Origin: Candidatus Krumholzibacteriota bacterium
Lineage (GTDB): Bacteria; Krumholzibacteriota; Krumholzibacteriia; Krumholzibacteriales; Krumholzibacteriaceae
Direction: 5' to 3'
Length of the DNA stretch: 64,000 bases
Assembly (NCBI GenBank): GCA_016932415.1
Contig: JAFGCX010000017.1
Location: 32,310 to 96,309, forward strand
The notes below the pieces were generated by a model. It was not told the origin of the DNA. It saw only the letters and a list, made by a program, of their open reading frames with translations, and made no database searches. A program made the position numbers and the translations under genes. Positions 25,606 to 34,409 of the stretch are shown in pieces (the stretch's first letter is position 1; each line of letters opens with the position of its first letter).

Positions 25606-27405
25606 TCAATAAATATACAGCAATATCTGTCCTGTTTTGACATGGTCTCCTATCAAGACGGCTATATCGGTGACTGTTCCGTCCGAAGGAGCGCTGATCG
25701 CCGTTTCCATCTTCATCGCTTCCTGTACGAGAAGGGCAGCCCCTGTTTTTACTTCCATACCATCCTTGACCAGAATGCGGACTATAGTACCCGGCATCCG
25801 GGCGGTCACTGCAATCTTGATCCTCGACTCGGCCACGGGGGTTTCTTCGATATCGTCGAAACCGTCATCGATCCGGTAATCATATTCTCTGCCGTTGACG
25901 ATCGCCTTGTCCCCATCAAGCCTTACAGCATATCTGTTTTTGCCGACGCTTACCGTATAACGGCCTGATTCGGATGTCGTCTCCGCTTGAGAGGCCTGCG
26001 GACTGTTTTTCCGGACCCCCGTAGATGCATTTCCGAGAAGGTAGGTTATCCCTTTATCGCCGCAGGTAGCGGTTATGAATATATTTTCGTCAGTGGCCGG
26101 CAATCCATTTTCTTCAAGCTTTTTTGTTGCCGGAGCTATTCCCCTGGCGGGATCTTCCTCGACTATATCAAGCGGGTTTCTCGTGATCGGTTCAAGGCCG
26201 AGCTGTTTCGCCGCGATTTCGACAATATGGGGATCAGGCGGAATAGGGGTCTTTCCGAAATATCCAAGGATCATTTTTCCGTAACCTTCCGCGATATTTT
26301 TCCATTCCCCCAGGATCACGTTGTTGTAGGCCTGCTGGAAGTAAAACTGGCTTACCGGCGTGACCGATGTTCCGAATCCGCCCAGGCGGACCACTTCACG
26401 AAGGGCGAGGACTACTTCGGGAAATCTGTCCATGATATCGTTATCACGCATCATCTGAGTATTGGCGGTCAATGCTCCGCCAGGCATCGGCGACCATGGG
26501 ATAAGGGGTTCCACAGCCTTAGCCTCCGGAGGCATGAAATAATCCTTCATACACTCCTTGAATACTTCTTCAGCTTTCAGGACCTTGTCGATATCTATGT
26601 CGAGTGTGTAATCTGTTCCCCGAAGGGCGTGCCACATCGTAGCTATATCCGGCTGGCAGGTCCCTCCTGAACAGGGAGCCATGGAGAGATCTATGATATC
26701 TGCTCCCGCTTCTATCGCTGCTTTATACCCCGCTATACTTATTCCGGCCGTCTCATGCGTATGAAAATGGAGCGGGATGCCGCAGGGAAGGATCTTTTTA
26801 GCCCTTTTTACCGTTTCGAAGATCGTTGAAGGAGTCGAAGTGCCGGAAGCGTCCTTGAAACATATCGAATCGAATTCTATCCCGGCGGCAAGGATCTTCT
26901 TGAGGATCATCTCGTAGAAATCGGCGTCATGAGCTCCTTCGCACCCCGGAGGAAGGCCCATCATCGTGACGGCGACCTGGTGCCGCAGCCCCGCCTCAAC
27001 AATGCACTTTCCACTGTATATAAGATTGTCCACGTCGTTCAGCGCGTCGAAATTCCTTATAGCGGTGATTCCGTGCCTGGCGAAAAGGGTAGCGTGCAAT
27101 TTTATTATATCCCGGGGTTGTGATTCAAGCCCGACGACGTTGATCCCTCTTGCAAGGGTCTGGAGCTCGGCGTCAGGGCCGGCGGCATCTCGAAAACGAT
27201 CCATCATCTCGAAAGCGTCTTCGTTGCTGTAGAAATAAAGCGACTGAAAGCGGGCGCCTCCCCCAGCCTCGAAATATCTTATTCCCGCGGCGGCGGCGGC
27301 CTTTACGGCAGGCAAAAAATCGTCGGTAAAGACCCGCGCTCCGTAAACTGACTGGAAGCCATCCCGGAAGGCGGTATTCATGAATCTGACAGTTTTTTTA
27401 GACAT
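25606..27405 (-). CDS. oadA: Biotin-dependent carboxyltransferase (oxaloacetate decarboxylase alpha / pyruvate carboxylase subunit B)
   Basis: Cytosolic 599-residue subunit that moves CO2 between an oxo-acid and biotin. The N-terminal 300 residues are the HMGL-like carboxyltransferase barrel: FRDGFQSVYGAR, the carbamylated-lysine motif CFKDASGT and the metal-binding HFHTHET. A conserved carboxylase domain follows (about 305-470), and residues about 530-599 form a biotinyl domain with AMKMET, whose Lys is biotinylated. Its ATG overlaps the end of oadG by eight bases. With oadB and oadG it should form a sodium-pump decarboxylase; whether the natural substrate is oxaloacetate or another acyl compound is not decided by sequence. 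Confidence 0.93.
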   Translation of the reverse strand: MSKKTVRFMNTAFRDGFQSVYGARVFTDDFLPAVKAAAAAGIRYFEAGGGARFQSLYFYSNEDAFEMMDRFRDAAGPDAELQTLARGINVVGLESQPRDIIKLHATLFARHGITAIRNFDALNDVDNLIYSGKCIVEAGLRHQVAVTMMGLPPGCEGAHDADFYEMILKKILAAGIEFDSICFKDASGTSTPSTIFETVKRAKKILPCGIPLHFHTHETAGISIAGYKAAIEAGADIIDLSMAPCSGGTCQPDIATMWHALRGTDYTLDIDIDKVLKAEEVFKECMKDYFMPPEAKAVEPLIPWSPMPGGALTANTQMMRDNDIMDRFPEVVLALREVVRLGGFGTSVTPVSQFYFQQAYNNVILGEWKNIAEGYGKMILGYFGKTPIPPDPHIVEIAAKQLGLEPITRNPLDIVEEDPARGIAPATKKLEENGLPATDENIFITATCGDKGITYLLGNASTGVRKNSPQASQAETTSESGRYTVSVGKNRYAVRLDGDKAIVNGREYDYRIDDGFDDIEETPVAESRIKIAVTARMPGTIVRILVKDGMEVKTGAALLVQEAMKMETAISAPSDGTVTDIAVLIGDHVKTGQILLYIY

Positions 27406-27652
27406 TGGTATCCTTCCCCTGTCCCTCTCTGGTCACGGCCAGCGCGATCGCCAGAGCGATCTCGGCAGGATTCCCCGTGGAGTTATCAGGCCTTCGTTCT
27501 TCATTGCCGCTATCGGAGGGAAGATCGGCAGGCATTACGGAAAAATGTCTGAAGATCCTTGCCGAGACGTTCATGACAAGGACCATCAGGAGGAGGAACG
27601 CGAAGACCATTCCCATACCGGCAGCCATAAGGCCAAGGCCTTCAGTCAGCAT
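27398..27652 (-). CDS. oadG: Sodium-pump decarboxylase gamma subunit (OadG family)
   Basis: Small 84-residue subunit with one N-terminal membrane helix (MAAGMGMVFAFLLLMVLVM) and a hydrophilic tail, as in OadG, which holds the alpha and beta subunits together. The C-terminal EIALAIALAVTREG is also typical. It starts seven bases inside the end of nadE, with AAAGGAAAAAGA as ribosome binding site within the nadE coding end, and overlaps the oadA start by eight bases, so all three genes are translationally coupled. Confidence 0.88.
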   Translation of the reverse strand: MLTEGLGLMAAGMGMVFAFLLLMVLVMNVSARIFRHFSVMPADLPSDSGNEERRPDNSTGNPAEIALAIALAVTREGQGKDTNV

Positions 27653-29484
27653 TCTTTTTCCTTTCGCCCGCCTGGATGTATTTTTGCCGACCGCCTGTAC
27701 CTGTTAGTGATAGGAAGCCGCCTGTCTCTTCCGAAAGCTTTCGGCGTGATTTTGATCCCCGGCGGCCCCTGGCGGCGCTTGTATTCGCTGAGATCTATCA
27801 TCCGAACTGTTTTCTCCGCGATACCGGGAGCTATCCCGTCAGATATGATGCCGGAAAGGGAAAAGTCTTTTTCCACATAGAGTTCTATGATTCTGTCAAG
27901 CGTCGGATAGGGAGGCAGCGAATCCTCATCGAGCTGTCCCGGGCGCAGTTCTGCCGAGGGTCTTCTTCTTATCGTCGACGCGGGGATCAGCGCCACGCCC
28001 GCCCGGCGGTTTCTGTATCTGCTCAGCGAAAAGACGAGAGTCTTGGGGACATCCTTCAATACGGCGAACCCTCCCGCCATATCTCCGTAAAGAGTGCAGT
28101 ATCCGACGGCGATCTCGCTTTTATTGCCTGTCGTCAGGACGAGATGGCCGAATCTGTTCGAGAGGGCCATCAGGATGTTTCCCCGGATCCTGGCCTGCAG
28201 GTTTTCTTCGGTTATTCCAACAGGCCCTCTGGGAATGATATCGGCGAGCAGGTCGCGATAAGCATCGTAAAGCTTTCCGACCGGTATCTCTTTTATGTTT
28301 ATATCGAGATTTTCAGCAAGGTGGTGAGCGTCTTTCAATGTAGATGAAGAAGTGTACTCCGAAGGCATCGTGACGCCGATGACTCTCTCTGGGCCGAGGG
28401 CATCGACCGCGATGGTAGCCGTAAGGGCGGAATCTATTCCTCCGCTCAATCCTATTATCACTCCGCTGAAGCCGTTTTTATCCACGTAATCACGGGTCCC
28501 AAGGACGAGAGCTTCGTATATTTCTTTGTTCGGACCCGGATGCGCGGTCTTTTGTCTCGAGGGAAGACGCCTTTTTTCATGCGGGGAAAGGGCGGGAAGG
28601 AAAGCGGTGTCGATCAGGCCAACGGGAAGCCCCGGCGCAGTCGCGGAGCTGGTCTTTCCCTCTTTTTCCCCTTTAGCGGTCAGGTCTATATCGGCGATGA
28701 TGAGATCTTCCCTGAACACCGCTCCACGGGCTATCGTGGAACCGCCGGGGTCTATCACAAGGGAATTGCCATCGAAGACGAGCTCATCCTGAGCGCCGAC
28801 GAGGTTCAGGTAGCAGAGCCAGGTGTTGTTCTCCCTGGCACGCCTTTGCATTAGTTTTTCGCGGTCTGGCCCTTTACGGCGATGATATGGCGAGGCCGAT
28901 ATATTTATTATGATCTCTGCTCCCCCATTGGAACATTGCGCGGTGATGGGCCCGTCATCGACCCATATATCCTCGCATATGCTTATCCCCACCCTCGTAT
29001 CGCCGAAAGAGGCGATAAAAGGGCGCTCGCCGGGAGCGAAATACCTTTTTTCGTCGAATACTCCGTAGTTCGGGAGGTTAATTTTGTCATAACGTGCGGC
29101 GATCTTTCCATCACACAGGATGGACGCTGTATTGCGAAGGGTCGAGCCGGGATCCTCGGAACGCCTCGGAGCTCCTGCTATCACCGCTATCCCCGTCGCG
29201 TGCCTGGCCAGTTTCCGCAGTTCTTTTTCGCAGTCGATGATAAAACCCGGTTTTAAAAGAAGGTCTTCGGCGGGATACCCGCAAAGGAAAAGCTCGGGAA
29301 AGGCGAGTATCTGTACTCCCGATCTTTTCGCGTCGGCTATTATTCGGCGGGCGATGCCGGCGTTTCCCCCGAGGTCGCCGACAGTCGGATTTACCTGCGC
29401 CAGGCCGATCCGGACTTTCCTCTTTTTTCGTCCCATCGCCACTGTCCTTTTCATTCTATCGCGCGCGGAGGAGATCTGAAACAT
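27646..29484 (-). CDS. nadE: Glutamine-dependent NAD+ synthetase
   Basis: Protein of 612 residues making NAD+ from nicotinate adenine dinucleotide, ATP and glutamine. The N-terminal nitrilase-type glutaminase domain has the Glu (FPELFLCGYPAED), Lys (KINLPNYGVF) and Cys (GISICEDIW) triad. The C-terminal synthetase domain has the P-loop GLSGGIDSALTATI at about residue 350 and TGNKSEIAVGYCTLYGDMAG. GGAGG lies directly before the ATG at 29484, supporting this start. It leads a four-gene operon with the decarboxylase subunits and is divergent from the DUF4097 gene only about 60 bases away. Confidence 0.94.
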   Translation of the reverse strand: MFQISSARDRMKRTVAMGRKKRKVRIGLAQVNPTVGDLGGNAGIARRIIADAKRSGVQILAFPELFLCGYPAEDLLLKPGFIIDCEKELRKLARHATGIAVIAGAPRRSEDPGSTLRNTASILCDGKIAARYDKINLPNYGVFDEKRYFAPGERPFIASFGDTRVGISICEDIWVDDGPITAQCSNGGAEIIINISASPYHRRKGPDREKLMQRRARENNTWLCYLNLVGAQDELVFDGNSLVIDPGGSTIARGAVFREDLIIADIDLTAKGEKEGKTSSATAPGLPVGLIDTAFLPALSPHEKRRLPSRQKTAHPGPNKEIYEALVLGTRDYVDKNGFSGVIIGLSGGIDSALTATIAVDALGPERVIGVTMPSEYTSSSTLKDAHHLAENLDINIKEIPVGKLYDAYRDLLADIIPRGPVGITEENLQARIRGNILMALSNRFGHLVLTTGNKSEIAVGYCTLYGDMAGGFAVLKDVPKTLVFSLSRYRNRRAGVALIPASTIRRRPSAELRPGQLDEDSLPPYPTLDRIIELYVEKDFSLSGIISDGIAPGIAEKTVRMIDLSEYKRRQGPPGIKITPKAFGRDRRLPITNRYRRSAKIHPGGRKEKEC

Positions 29485-29546
29485 TACACCTCCGCAATCG
29501 TACTCAATATATGACGCGAAGGCAGGTTTTTGAAAGGAGAAAGAGG

Positions 29547-30800
29547 ATGAAAAAGGGAGTATTAATGGCAGCGGTCCTTCTGCTTGTCGGAATATTTCTG
29601 ACTATCGGCGCGGAAGCAGCCGGGGATAGGAAGATAAAGAAGGAATTCAATACGAAACCGGGGAAGACGATAAGATTTGATCTCGATACCGGTGGAGATA
29701 TCATGATAGAGGGGTGGGACCGCGATCTTATCGACGTGGAAGTGCTGCTAAAGGGTAAGGATAATGAGAATATCGAAGTCGATTTCGATATGGACCGTTC
29801 CGGGCTTGAGATCTCGAGCGAATTCAGAAAGAGAAGAAGAAACAGCTGCGATATGACAATCATCGCGCGGGTGCCTGAAAGGTATGATATCGAGTTCAAG
29901 ACGCTTGGAGGGGATATCGAGATCGATGGCGTCGAAGGGTTTGTCGAGGGATCTACGATGGGTGGAGATGTCGATTTCAGTGATCTGAAGGGTGAGCTGG
30001 CCGTGACGACGATGGGCGGCGATGTCACCGTGAAGGATTCATTTCTCGACGGCAAAGTGAAGACGATGGGCGGCGACGTGAATATAAAAAATGTCGAGGG
30101 CGACCTGAAGGGGTATTCGATGGGAGGAGATATCGAATATCGAAACGTCAGGGGAAGAGACAGGGAGAAGGATGATGACAGCGAGGTCAGCATAACGACT
30201 CTCGGGGGAGATCTCGACCTCGATTATGAGGGCAGGGATATCAAGGCCAAGACTTTCGGCGGGGATATCGACGTGGGTAAGGGCGAAAGGGTCAAGCTGA
30301 GCACGATGGGCGGAGATATCGATGTTAAGGAGGCGGGGCGAGGAGCCGATCTCCACACGATGGGGGGCGATATCAGGATCGGCCGGGCAGGCGTCTTCGC
30401 CAGGGCAAAGACGATGGGCGGAGATATAGAGATCCGGGAGGTAGACGGAAGCGCCAGGGCAACGACGATGGGTGGCGATGTTTTCGTAAGAATGGTCGGT
30501 GATCCTGATGAAGGGGAAAGGGATGTTGAACTGAAATCGATGGGAGGGGATATCGAGCTGATAGTGCCGAAAGGGCTTTCAATGAAGTTCGACATAGAGA
30601 TCTCCTATACGAAAAAGAGAAGCAGGGACTATAGGATAGAATCCGATTTCGAAATGAAAGTAAAAGAGACGAAAGAGTGGAAACGCAAGTGGGGTCAGAA
30701 AAGAAAATATATATACGGCACCGGTGAGGTAGGAGGTGGGAGGAACCTTGTAAAGATCCGTACGATGAACGGCAATGTAATTATTAAAAAGGGAGACTAG
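29547..30800 (+). CDS. DUF4097-type beta-solenoid repeat protein, exported
   Basis: Protein of 417 residues with a signal peptide (KKGVLMAAVLLLVGIFLTIGAEA). After a first strand motif DTGGDIMIEG, it contains a tandem series of T-M-G-G-D-(I/V) motifs about every 17-25 residues; I count twelve GGD motifs in the central array plus a final degenerate RTMNGNVIIKK. This pattern suggests a right-handed beta-solenoid of the DUF4097/DUF4098 family. The start is the ATG at 29547 with AAAGGAGA ahead; upstream in-frame codons lack export features. Composition is rich in Asp, Lys and Gly. The function is unknown; related proteins are often surface or periplasmic and linked to envelope regulators. Confidence 0.85.
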   Translation: MKKGVLMAAVLLLVGIFLTIGAEAAGDRKIKKEFNTKPGKTIRFDLDTGGDIMIEGWDRDLIDVEVLLKGKDNENIEVDFDMDRSGLEISSEFRKRRRNSCDMTIIARVPERYDIEFKTLGGDIEIDGVEGFVEGSTMGGDVDFSDLKGELAVTTMGGDVTVKDSFLDGKVKTMGGDVNIKNVEGDLKGYSMGGDIEYRNVRGRDREKDDDSEVSITTLGGDLDLDYEGRDIKAKTFGGDIDVGKGERVKLSTMGGDIDVKEAGRGADLHTMGGDIRIGRAGVFARAKTMGGDIEIREVDGSARATTMGGDVFVRMVGDPDEGERDVELKSMGGDIELIVPKGLSMKFDIEISYTKKRSRDYRIESDFEMKVKETKEWKRKWGQKRKYIYGTGEVGGGRNLVKIRTMNGNVIIKKGD

Positions 30801-30833
30801 ATTTTCTGCCACCGTAGAAGAATCTTCATATTA

Positions 30834-30855
30834 AGAGGGCCCCCCGGGGCCCTCT
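30834..30855 (+). terminator. Hairpin after the DUF4097 gene
   Basis: A perfect 10-base-pair stem (AGAGGGCCCC...GGGGCCCTCT) with a two-base loop lies 34 bases beyond the stop. It lacks a long T-tract, so termination may be inefficient. Confidence 0.55.
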
Positions 30856-30931
30856 CTTCGTCTGTCATCCCGGTCTTGACGATTTCAGCGCAACAGTGTA
30901 TTGATTATATGCTGACATTTGGAATTTAACA

Positions 30932-30963
30932 GGCCGGTTATTACAGGTCTCCGGCCGGGAGGA
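30932..30963 (+). promoter_or_regulatory. Hairpin abutting the hom ribosome binding site
   Basis: GGCCGG (30932-30937) and CCGGCC (30951-30956) form a stem with a 13-base loop; GGGAGGA (30957-30963), the ribosome binding site of hom, follows with no gap. The stem could modulate access of the ribosome. No known riboswitch was recognised. Confidence 0.4.
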
Positions 30964-30967
30964 CGCA

Positions 30968-31990
30968 ATGCAGAAACTGGCATTCATAGGGTTTGGAGTC
31001 GTCGGGCAGGGACTGGTGCAGATACTTCTCGAAAAAAAAGAGATGCTGAAAAAGAAATATCGCTACGATTATTCTGTCGTAGCGGTCAGTGATTTTACAA
31101 AGGGATCGGCTCTCGATGATAAAGGGCTCGACCTGGAAAAACTGCTCGAGCTGGCCAAAGATGGCAGAATATCGGAATACCCGGGCGCGAAGACCGGACT
31201 CAACGCGCTCGACACGATAAAGGAAACGGGTGCCGATGTCGTAATCGAGGTCTCATACACTGATATCAAGACTGCCGAACCTGCCAACAGCCACTTCGTC
31301 GCGGCCCTCAAAGGAGGCAAGCATCTTGTCACTACGAATAAAGGTCCGACAGCCCTGTTTCTTCGCGAGCTTCTGGAGCTTGCCAGAGCCAATAAGGCGC
31401 AGTTCCGGTATGAGGGGACCGTGGTGGCGGGGACGCCTGTCCTCAATCTCGGCGAGAAGTGTCTGGCCGGTAACGAAATAAGCGAAATAAGAGGTATCCT
31501 GAACGGGACGACGAACTTCATCCTGACGAATATGGAAAGTGGAAAAAGCTATGGAGACGCCCTGAAAGAGGCCCAGGAACTGGGATTCGCCGAGGCCGAC
31601 CCTACAGCCGATGTTGAGGGTTTCGATGCTCTCGCCAAGGTCGTCATCCTTGCCAAAAGCGTCATGGGCGCGGATATAGGCCCTGCTGACGTCGACAGGA
31701 CGGGGATCACCGGGATCAGCCTCGATGATGTTAAAAAAGCCGCCGAAGAGGGGATGAGATGGAAACTCATAGGGAAGGTAAAAAAAGAGGGTGGCAAGGT
31801 AAAAGCGTCGGTAAGACCGGAGAAAGTGGCGCTTGTCGATCCTCTCGCTTCTGTCGGCGGAGCGATGAACGCTCTTACCTTCGAAACGGACCTTCTCGGT
31901 CCGGTAACTATCGTAGGCCCCGGAGCGGGGAAGAAAGAAACGGGATATTCGCTGCTAATAGATATGCTGACGATAGATAAAAAGATATAG
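30968..31990 (+). CDS. hom: Homoserine dehydrogenase
   Basis: Protein of 340 residues reducing aspartate semialdehyde to homoserine, the branch to threonine and methionine. The Rossmann motif IGFGVVGQGL is at residue 7, TTNKGP near 120, the substrate motif ILNGTTNFILTNM near 180 and FAEADPTADVEGFDALAK near 215 with the catalytic Lys. There is no C-terminal ACT domain, so it is the short form without that route to threonine feedback. GGGAGGA precedes the ATG. It is convergent with dapB-dapA, so aspartate-family genes are grouped here. Confidence 0.93.
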   Translation: MQKLAFIGFGVVGQGLVQILLEKKEMLKKKYRYDYSVVAVSDFTKGSALDDKGLDLEKLLELAKDGRISEYPGAKTGLNALDTIKETGADVVIEVSYTDIKTAEPANSHFVAALKGGKHLVTTNKGPTALFLRELLELARANKAQFRYEGTVVAGTPVLNLGEKCLAGNEISEIRGILNGTTNFILTNMESGKSYGDALKEAQELGFAEADPTADVEGFDALAKVVILAKSVMGADIGPADVDRTGITGISLDDVKKAAEEGMRWKLIGKVKKEGGKVKASVRPEKVALVDPLASVGGAMNALTFETDLLGPVTIVGPGAGKKETGYSLLIDMLTIDKKI

Positions 31991-32025
31991 GAGCCGGGGC
32001 CACCCGACGCCGGCGGGAACTCGAA

Positions 32026-32072
32026 TAAAAAGACCCGGAGAGAAAGAACAGATCTATCTTTCCTCCGGGTCT
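32026..32072 (-). terminator. Rho-independent terminator between hom and dapB
   Basis: A long stem (AGACCCGGAG...CTCCGGGTCT, extended by GAAAG/CTTTC) spans 32031-32072. On the minus strand it is followed by TTTTTATT, so it terminates dapA-dapB; its position between convergent genes lets it act on hom too. Confidence 0.82.
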
Positions 32073-32095
32073 TGACTGTTTGACGATCCCATAGA

Positions 32096-32863
32096 TCAGG
32101 CGAGACCGAATATCTCGTCCATCGTATAAAAACCGGGCTCGCGGCCGTACATGAAATGAATCGCTATCATCGTTCCCCGGGCAAAGGTCATTCTCGAATG
32201 AGCCTTGTGCACCAGTTCCAGGCGTTCTCCCTCCCCGGCGAATATTATTCTGTGTTCCCCGGCCACATCTCCCCCGCGAAGGGAATGCATGCCGATCTCG
32301 TTCACCGGCCTTTCACCGAGAAGACCCTCTCTTCCATAGACGATATTCATCTCTTTTCTGACCGATCGCGCGACTTCGGCTATTTTCGCTGCGGTTCCGC
32401 TTGGAGAATCCTTCTTTTTTTTGTGATGGATCTCGACGATCTCGATATCGAAATCTTTCAGGGCGCTCGTGACTTCCCTGGTCAGCTTGAAGAGAAGGTT
32501 GACTCCCGCTGACATGTTGGGGCTTATCAGTACGGGGATATTATCAGCCACCTCCCGCGCTTCGGCGAGCTGGCCCGCGGAAAAGCCGGTCGCTCCGGTT
32601 ATGAATACTTTGCCGGCCGCGGAGGATTCGGCAAGATGGGTCAGCGCGGCTTCGGGAGATGAAAAATCTACTACAATATCTGTTTTGTCGATAATACTCT
32701 GTAGAGAAGAGCAGACCTTTACACCATGAAAGAGTCCTCCCAGGCTGCTGTGGCCGGGGGCCTCGACCGCGCCGACAAGGGAGACTTTTTTGTCTTTATC
32801 GATCTCCCCGGCAAGAATCCGGCTCATCCTTCCAAGGGCTCCGGTCAGTATCACCTTGATCAT
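32096..32863 (-). CDS. dapB: 4-hydroxy-tetrahydrodipicolinate reductase
   Basis: NAD(P)H-dependent reductase of 255 residues in the lysine/diaminopimelate pathway. The nucleotide-binding GALGRMSR is at the N-terminus; the catalytic motif EIHHKKKKDSPSGTA is at about residue 150. Family length and the C-terminal FMYGREPGFYTMDEIF-type end agree. AAGGGAG precedes the ATG. It lies 34 bases after dapA, which makes its substrate. Confidence 0.95.
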   Translation of the reverse strand: MIKVILTGALGRMSRILAGEIDKDKKVSLVGAVEAPGHSSLGGLFHGVKVCSSLQSIIDKTDIVVDFSSPEAALTHLAESSAAGKVFITGATGFSAGQLAEAREVADNIPVLISPNMSAGVNLLFKLTREVTSALKDFDIEIVEIHHKKKKDSPSGTAAKIAEVARSVRKEMNIVYGREGLLGERPVNEIGMHSLRGGDVAGEHRIIFAGEGERLELVHKAHSRMTFARGTMIAIHFMYGREPGFYTMDEIFGLA

Positions 32864-32897
32864 ATCAAGCGCTCCCTTCGGCGGTCCTTGACCGATC

Positions 32898-33776
32898 TCA
32901 TACAGAAAGGCCGTAATCGGAAAGAGCCAGCCTCAGCTTTTCTATATTTTCGGGCAACATCCTCACAAGCGGCAACCGGACATCGCCCACGCCCATACCG
33001 AGAAGATTCATCGCTTCCTTGACAGGCATGGGATTTGTTTCTATGAACATGGCCTGGCATAGGGGAAGAAGCCTGAAAAAGAGCCTGCGAGCTTCTTCGA
33101 TATCTCCACCTTCGTAAACGGTAAGGAGAGAGATCACATCTTTCGGCACTATATTGCCGACAACGGAAACGACGCCTCTTCCCCCGATCGAGAGGATCGG
33201 AAGAGTCAGGCCGTCATCGCCTGATAAAAGCACGATATCGTCTCCACAGAGGCTGACGATCTCTGACATCTGCTCCAGGTCGGCGCTTGCCTCCTTGAGA
33301 GCTACTATATTTTCGTGGCCGGACAGCTTCTTTACAGTCGCCGGTTTCATATTTACGCCGGTCCTGCCAGGCACGTTGTAAAGCATCAGGGGAAGGCCCC
33401 CTTCATCGGCGAGTTTCATAAAGTGGGCATAGAGCCCTTCCTGCGTCGGCTTGTTATAGTAAGGAGTCACGACCATGGCGCCGTCAACTCCGAGTTCGCC
33501 AGCTTTTTTCAGGTTCTCGATCGATCGCGTCGTAGAATTCGTGCCGCATCCCGCTATTACGTCGAGTCTTCCCGCCGCTTCTTCGACTACCAGCTCGATG
33601 ATCCTGAAATGTTCCTCCCACGAGTATGTAGGGTTTTCACTCGTCGTCGCGCACGGGACGAGACCGTCAGTCCCCGAGTCGATATGGAAGCGCACAAGTT
33701 CTCTAAGTTTTTCCTCGTTGAGACTGCTGTCTTCGTTAAATGGCGTGACAAGAGCGACATACAGACCCTTCAACAT
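32898..33776 (-). CDS. dapA: 4-hydroxy-tetrahydrodipicolinate synthase
   Basis: TIM-barrel aldolase of 292 residues condensing pyruvate with aspartate semialdehyde. Conserved residues are present: the TTSENPT loop, Tyr in MLYNVPGRTG, and the Schiff-base Lys in VALKEAS. AAGGAGGTAGGG precedes the ATG. It heads the dapA-dapB pair. Full length for the family. Confidence 0.95.
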   Translation of the reverse strand: MLKGLYVALVTPFNEDSSLNEEKLRELVRFHIDSGTDGLVPCATTSENPTYSWEEHFRIIELVVEEAAGRLDVIAGCGTNSTTRSIENLKKAGELGVDGAMVVTPYYNKPTQEGLYAHFMKLADEGGLPLMLYNVPGRTGVNMKPATVKKLSGHENIVALKEASADLEQMSEIVSLCGDDIVLLSGDDGLTLPILSIGGRGVVSVVGNIVPKDVISLLTVYEGGDIEEARRLFFRLLPLCQAMFIETNPMPVKEAMNLLGMGVGDVRLPLVRMLPENIEKLRLALSDYGLSV

Positions 33777-34078
33777 GACCCCTACCTCCTTGGCCCCTGG
33801 GCCCCTATGAGAAATGAAATAATTCCGGCCGGTTCAGCGGGCAGTGATTCCCTCCATCGGCTGGAATGACTTTATTTTTTTTTCGGGGAAGTGTCAAGCA
33901 GAAGTAAGGAAAGGCCCCGGGGGCAGCAACAGGGTTGGATCGATTTGACACCTGCCGACAGGGCGCGAACCCTGGCAGGAAAGCGGCTTTTGATGGGGAA
34001 AAGAAAAAAACAAAATCGCCCTTGACAAAACGTAATATTAATATATAATAATATCAAAACAATGAAGGGCCAGTAAAG
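33777..34078. other. Intergenic region upstream of dapA and arsR-type gene
   Basis: Non-coding, 302 bases, between two divergent operons. A hairpin (CCTGCC...GGCAGG with inner AGGG/CCCT, 33951-33979) lies in the middle. The right end holds the arsR-trxA promoter described separately. No gene was seen. Confidence 0.5.
34022..34054 (+). promoter_or_regulatory. Consensus promoter with overlapping ArsR-type operator
   Basis: TTGACA (34022-34027) and TATAAT (34044-34049) are perfect sigma-70 boxes with a 16-base spacer. An inverted repeat ATATTA...TAATAT (34035-34040 and 34049-34054, 8-base spacer) straddles the -10 box. An ArsR-family repressor is encoded directly downstream, so autoregulation by promoter occlusion is likely. 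Confidence 0.72.
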
Positions 34079-34408
34079 ATGAGTAAAGAAATAAACAAAG
34101 CGCCTCTTTCAGACACCGAGATAGACCGGTTGTCGGAAATACTGAAATCACTTGCCAATCCCGCTAGATTGCGTATTGTGAACCTTCTTATAAGAGGTGA
34201 ATCGACTGTTTCGGAGATATGCGACAGAACGGGGCTGAAACAATCCCTCGTATCCCAACAGTTGAAAAATCTCAGGTTGAACAATATAGTCCAGCGAAGA
34301 AGGGAAGTTCCGAAGATCTATTACAGTCTGAAGGAAAAAAACATTGTAAGTATGTTGATGTGCCTTAGCAGGTGCGGAACAGGGCTTGAAGTCCCGGGAA
34401 GGAATTAG
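34079..34408 (+). CDS. ArsR-family winged-helix regulator
   Basis: DNA-binding repressor of 109 residues: LKSLANPARLRIVNLLIRGE, then the recognition helix TGLKQSLVSQQLKNLR and the wing QRRREVPKIYYSL. The classical arsenic-site ELCVCD motif is not present (here SEICDR). Cysteines occur at 48, 95 and 99 (CLSRC), so a thiol-based signal is possible. It is followed after one base by thioredoxin, and an inverted repeat over its promoter suggests it represses both. Confidence 0.92.
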   Translation: MSKEINKAPLSDTEIDRLSEILKSLANPARLRIVNLLIRGESTVSEICDRTGLKQSLVSQQLKNLRLNNIVQRRREVPKIYYSLKEKNIVSMLMCLSRCGTGLEVPGRN

Positions 34409-34409
34409 T

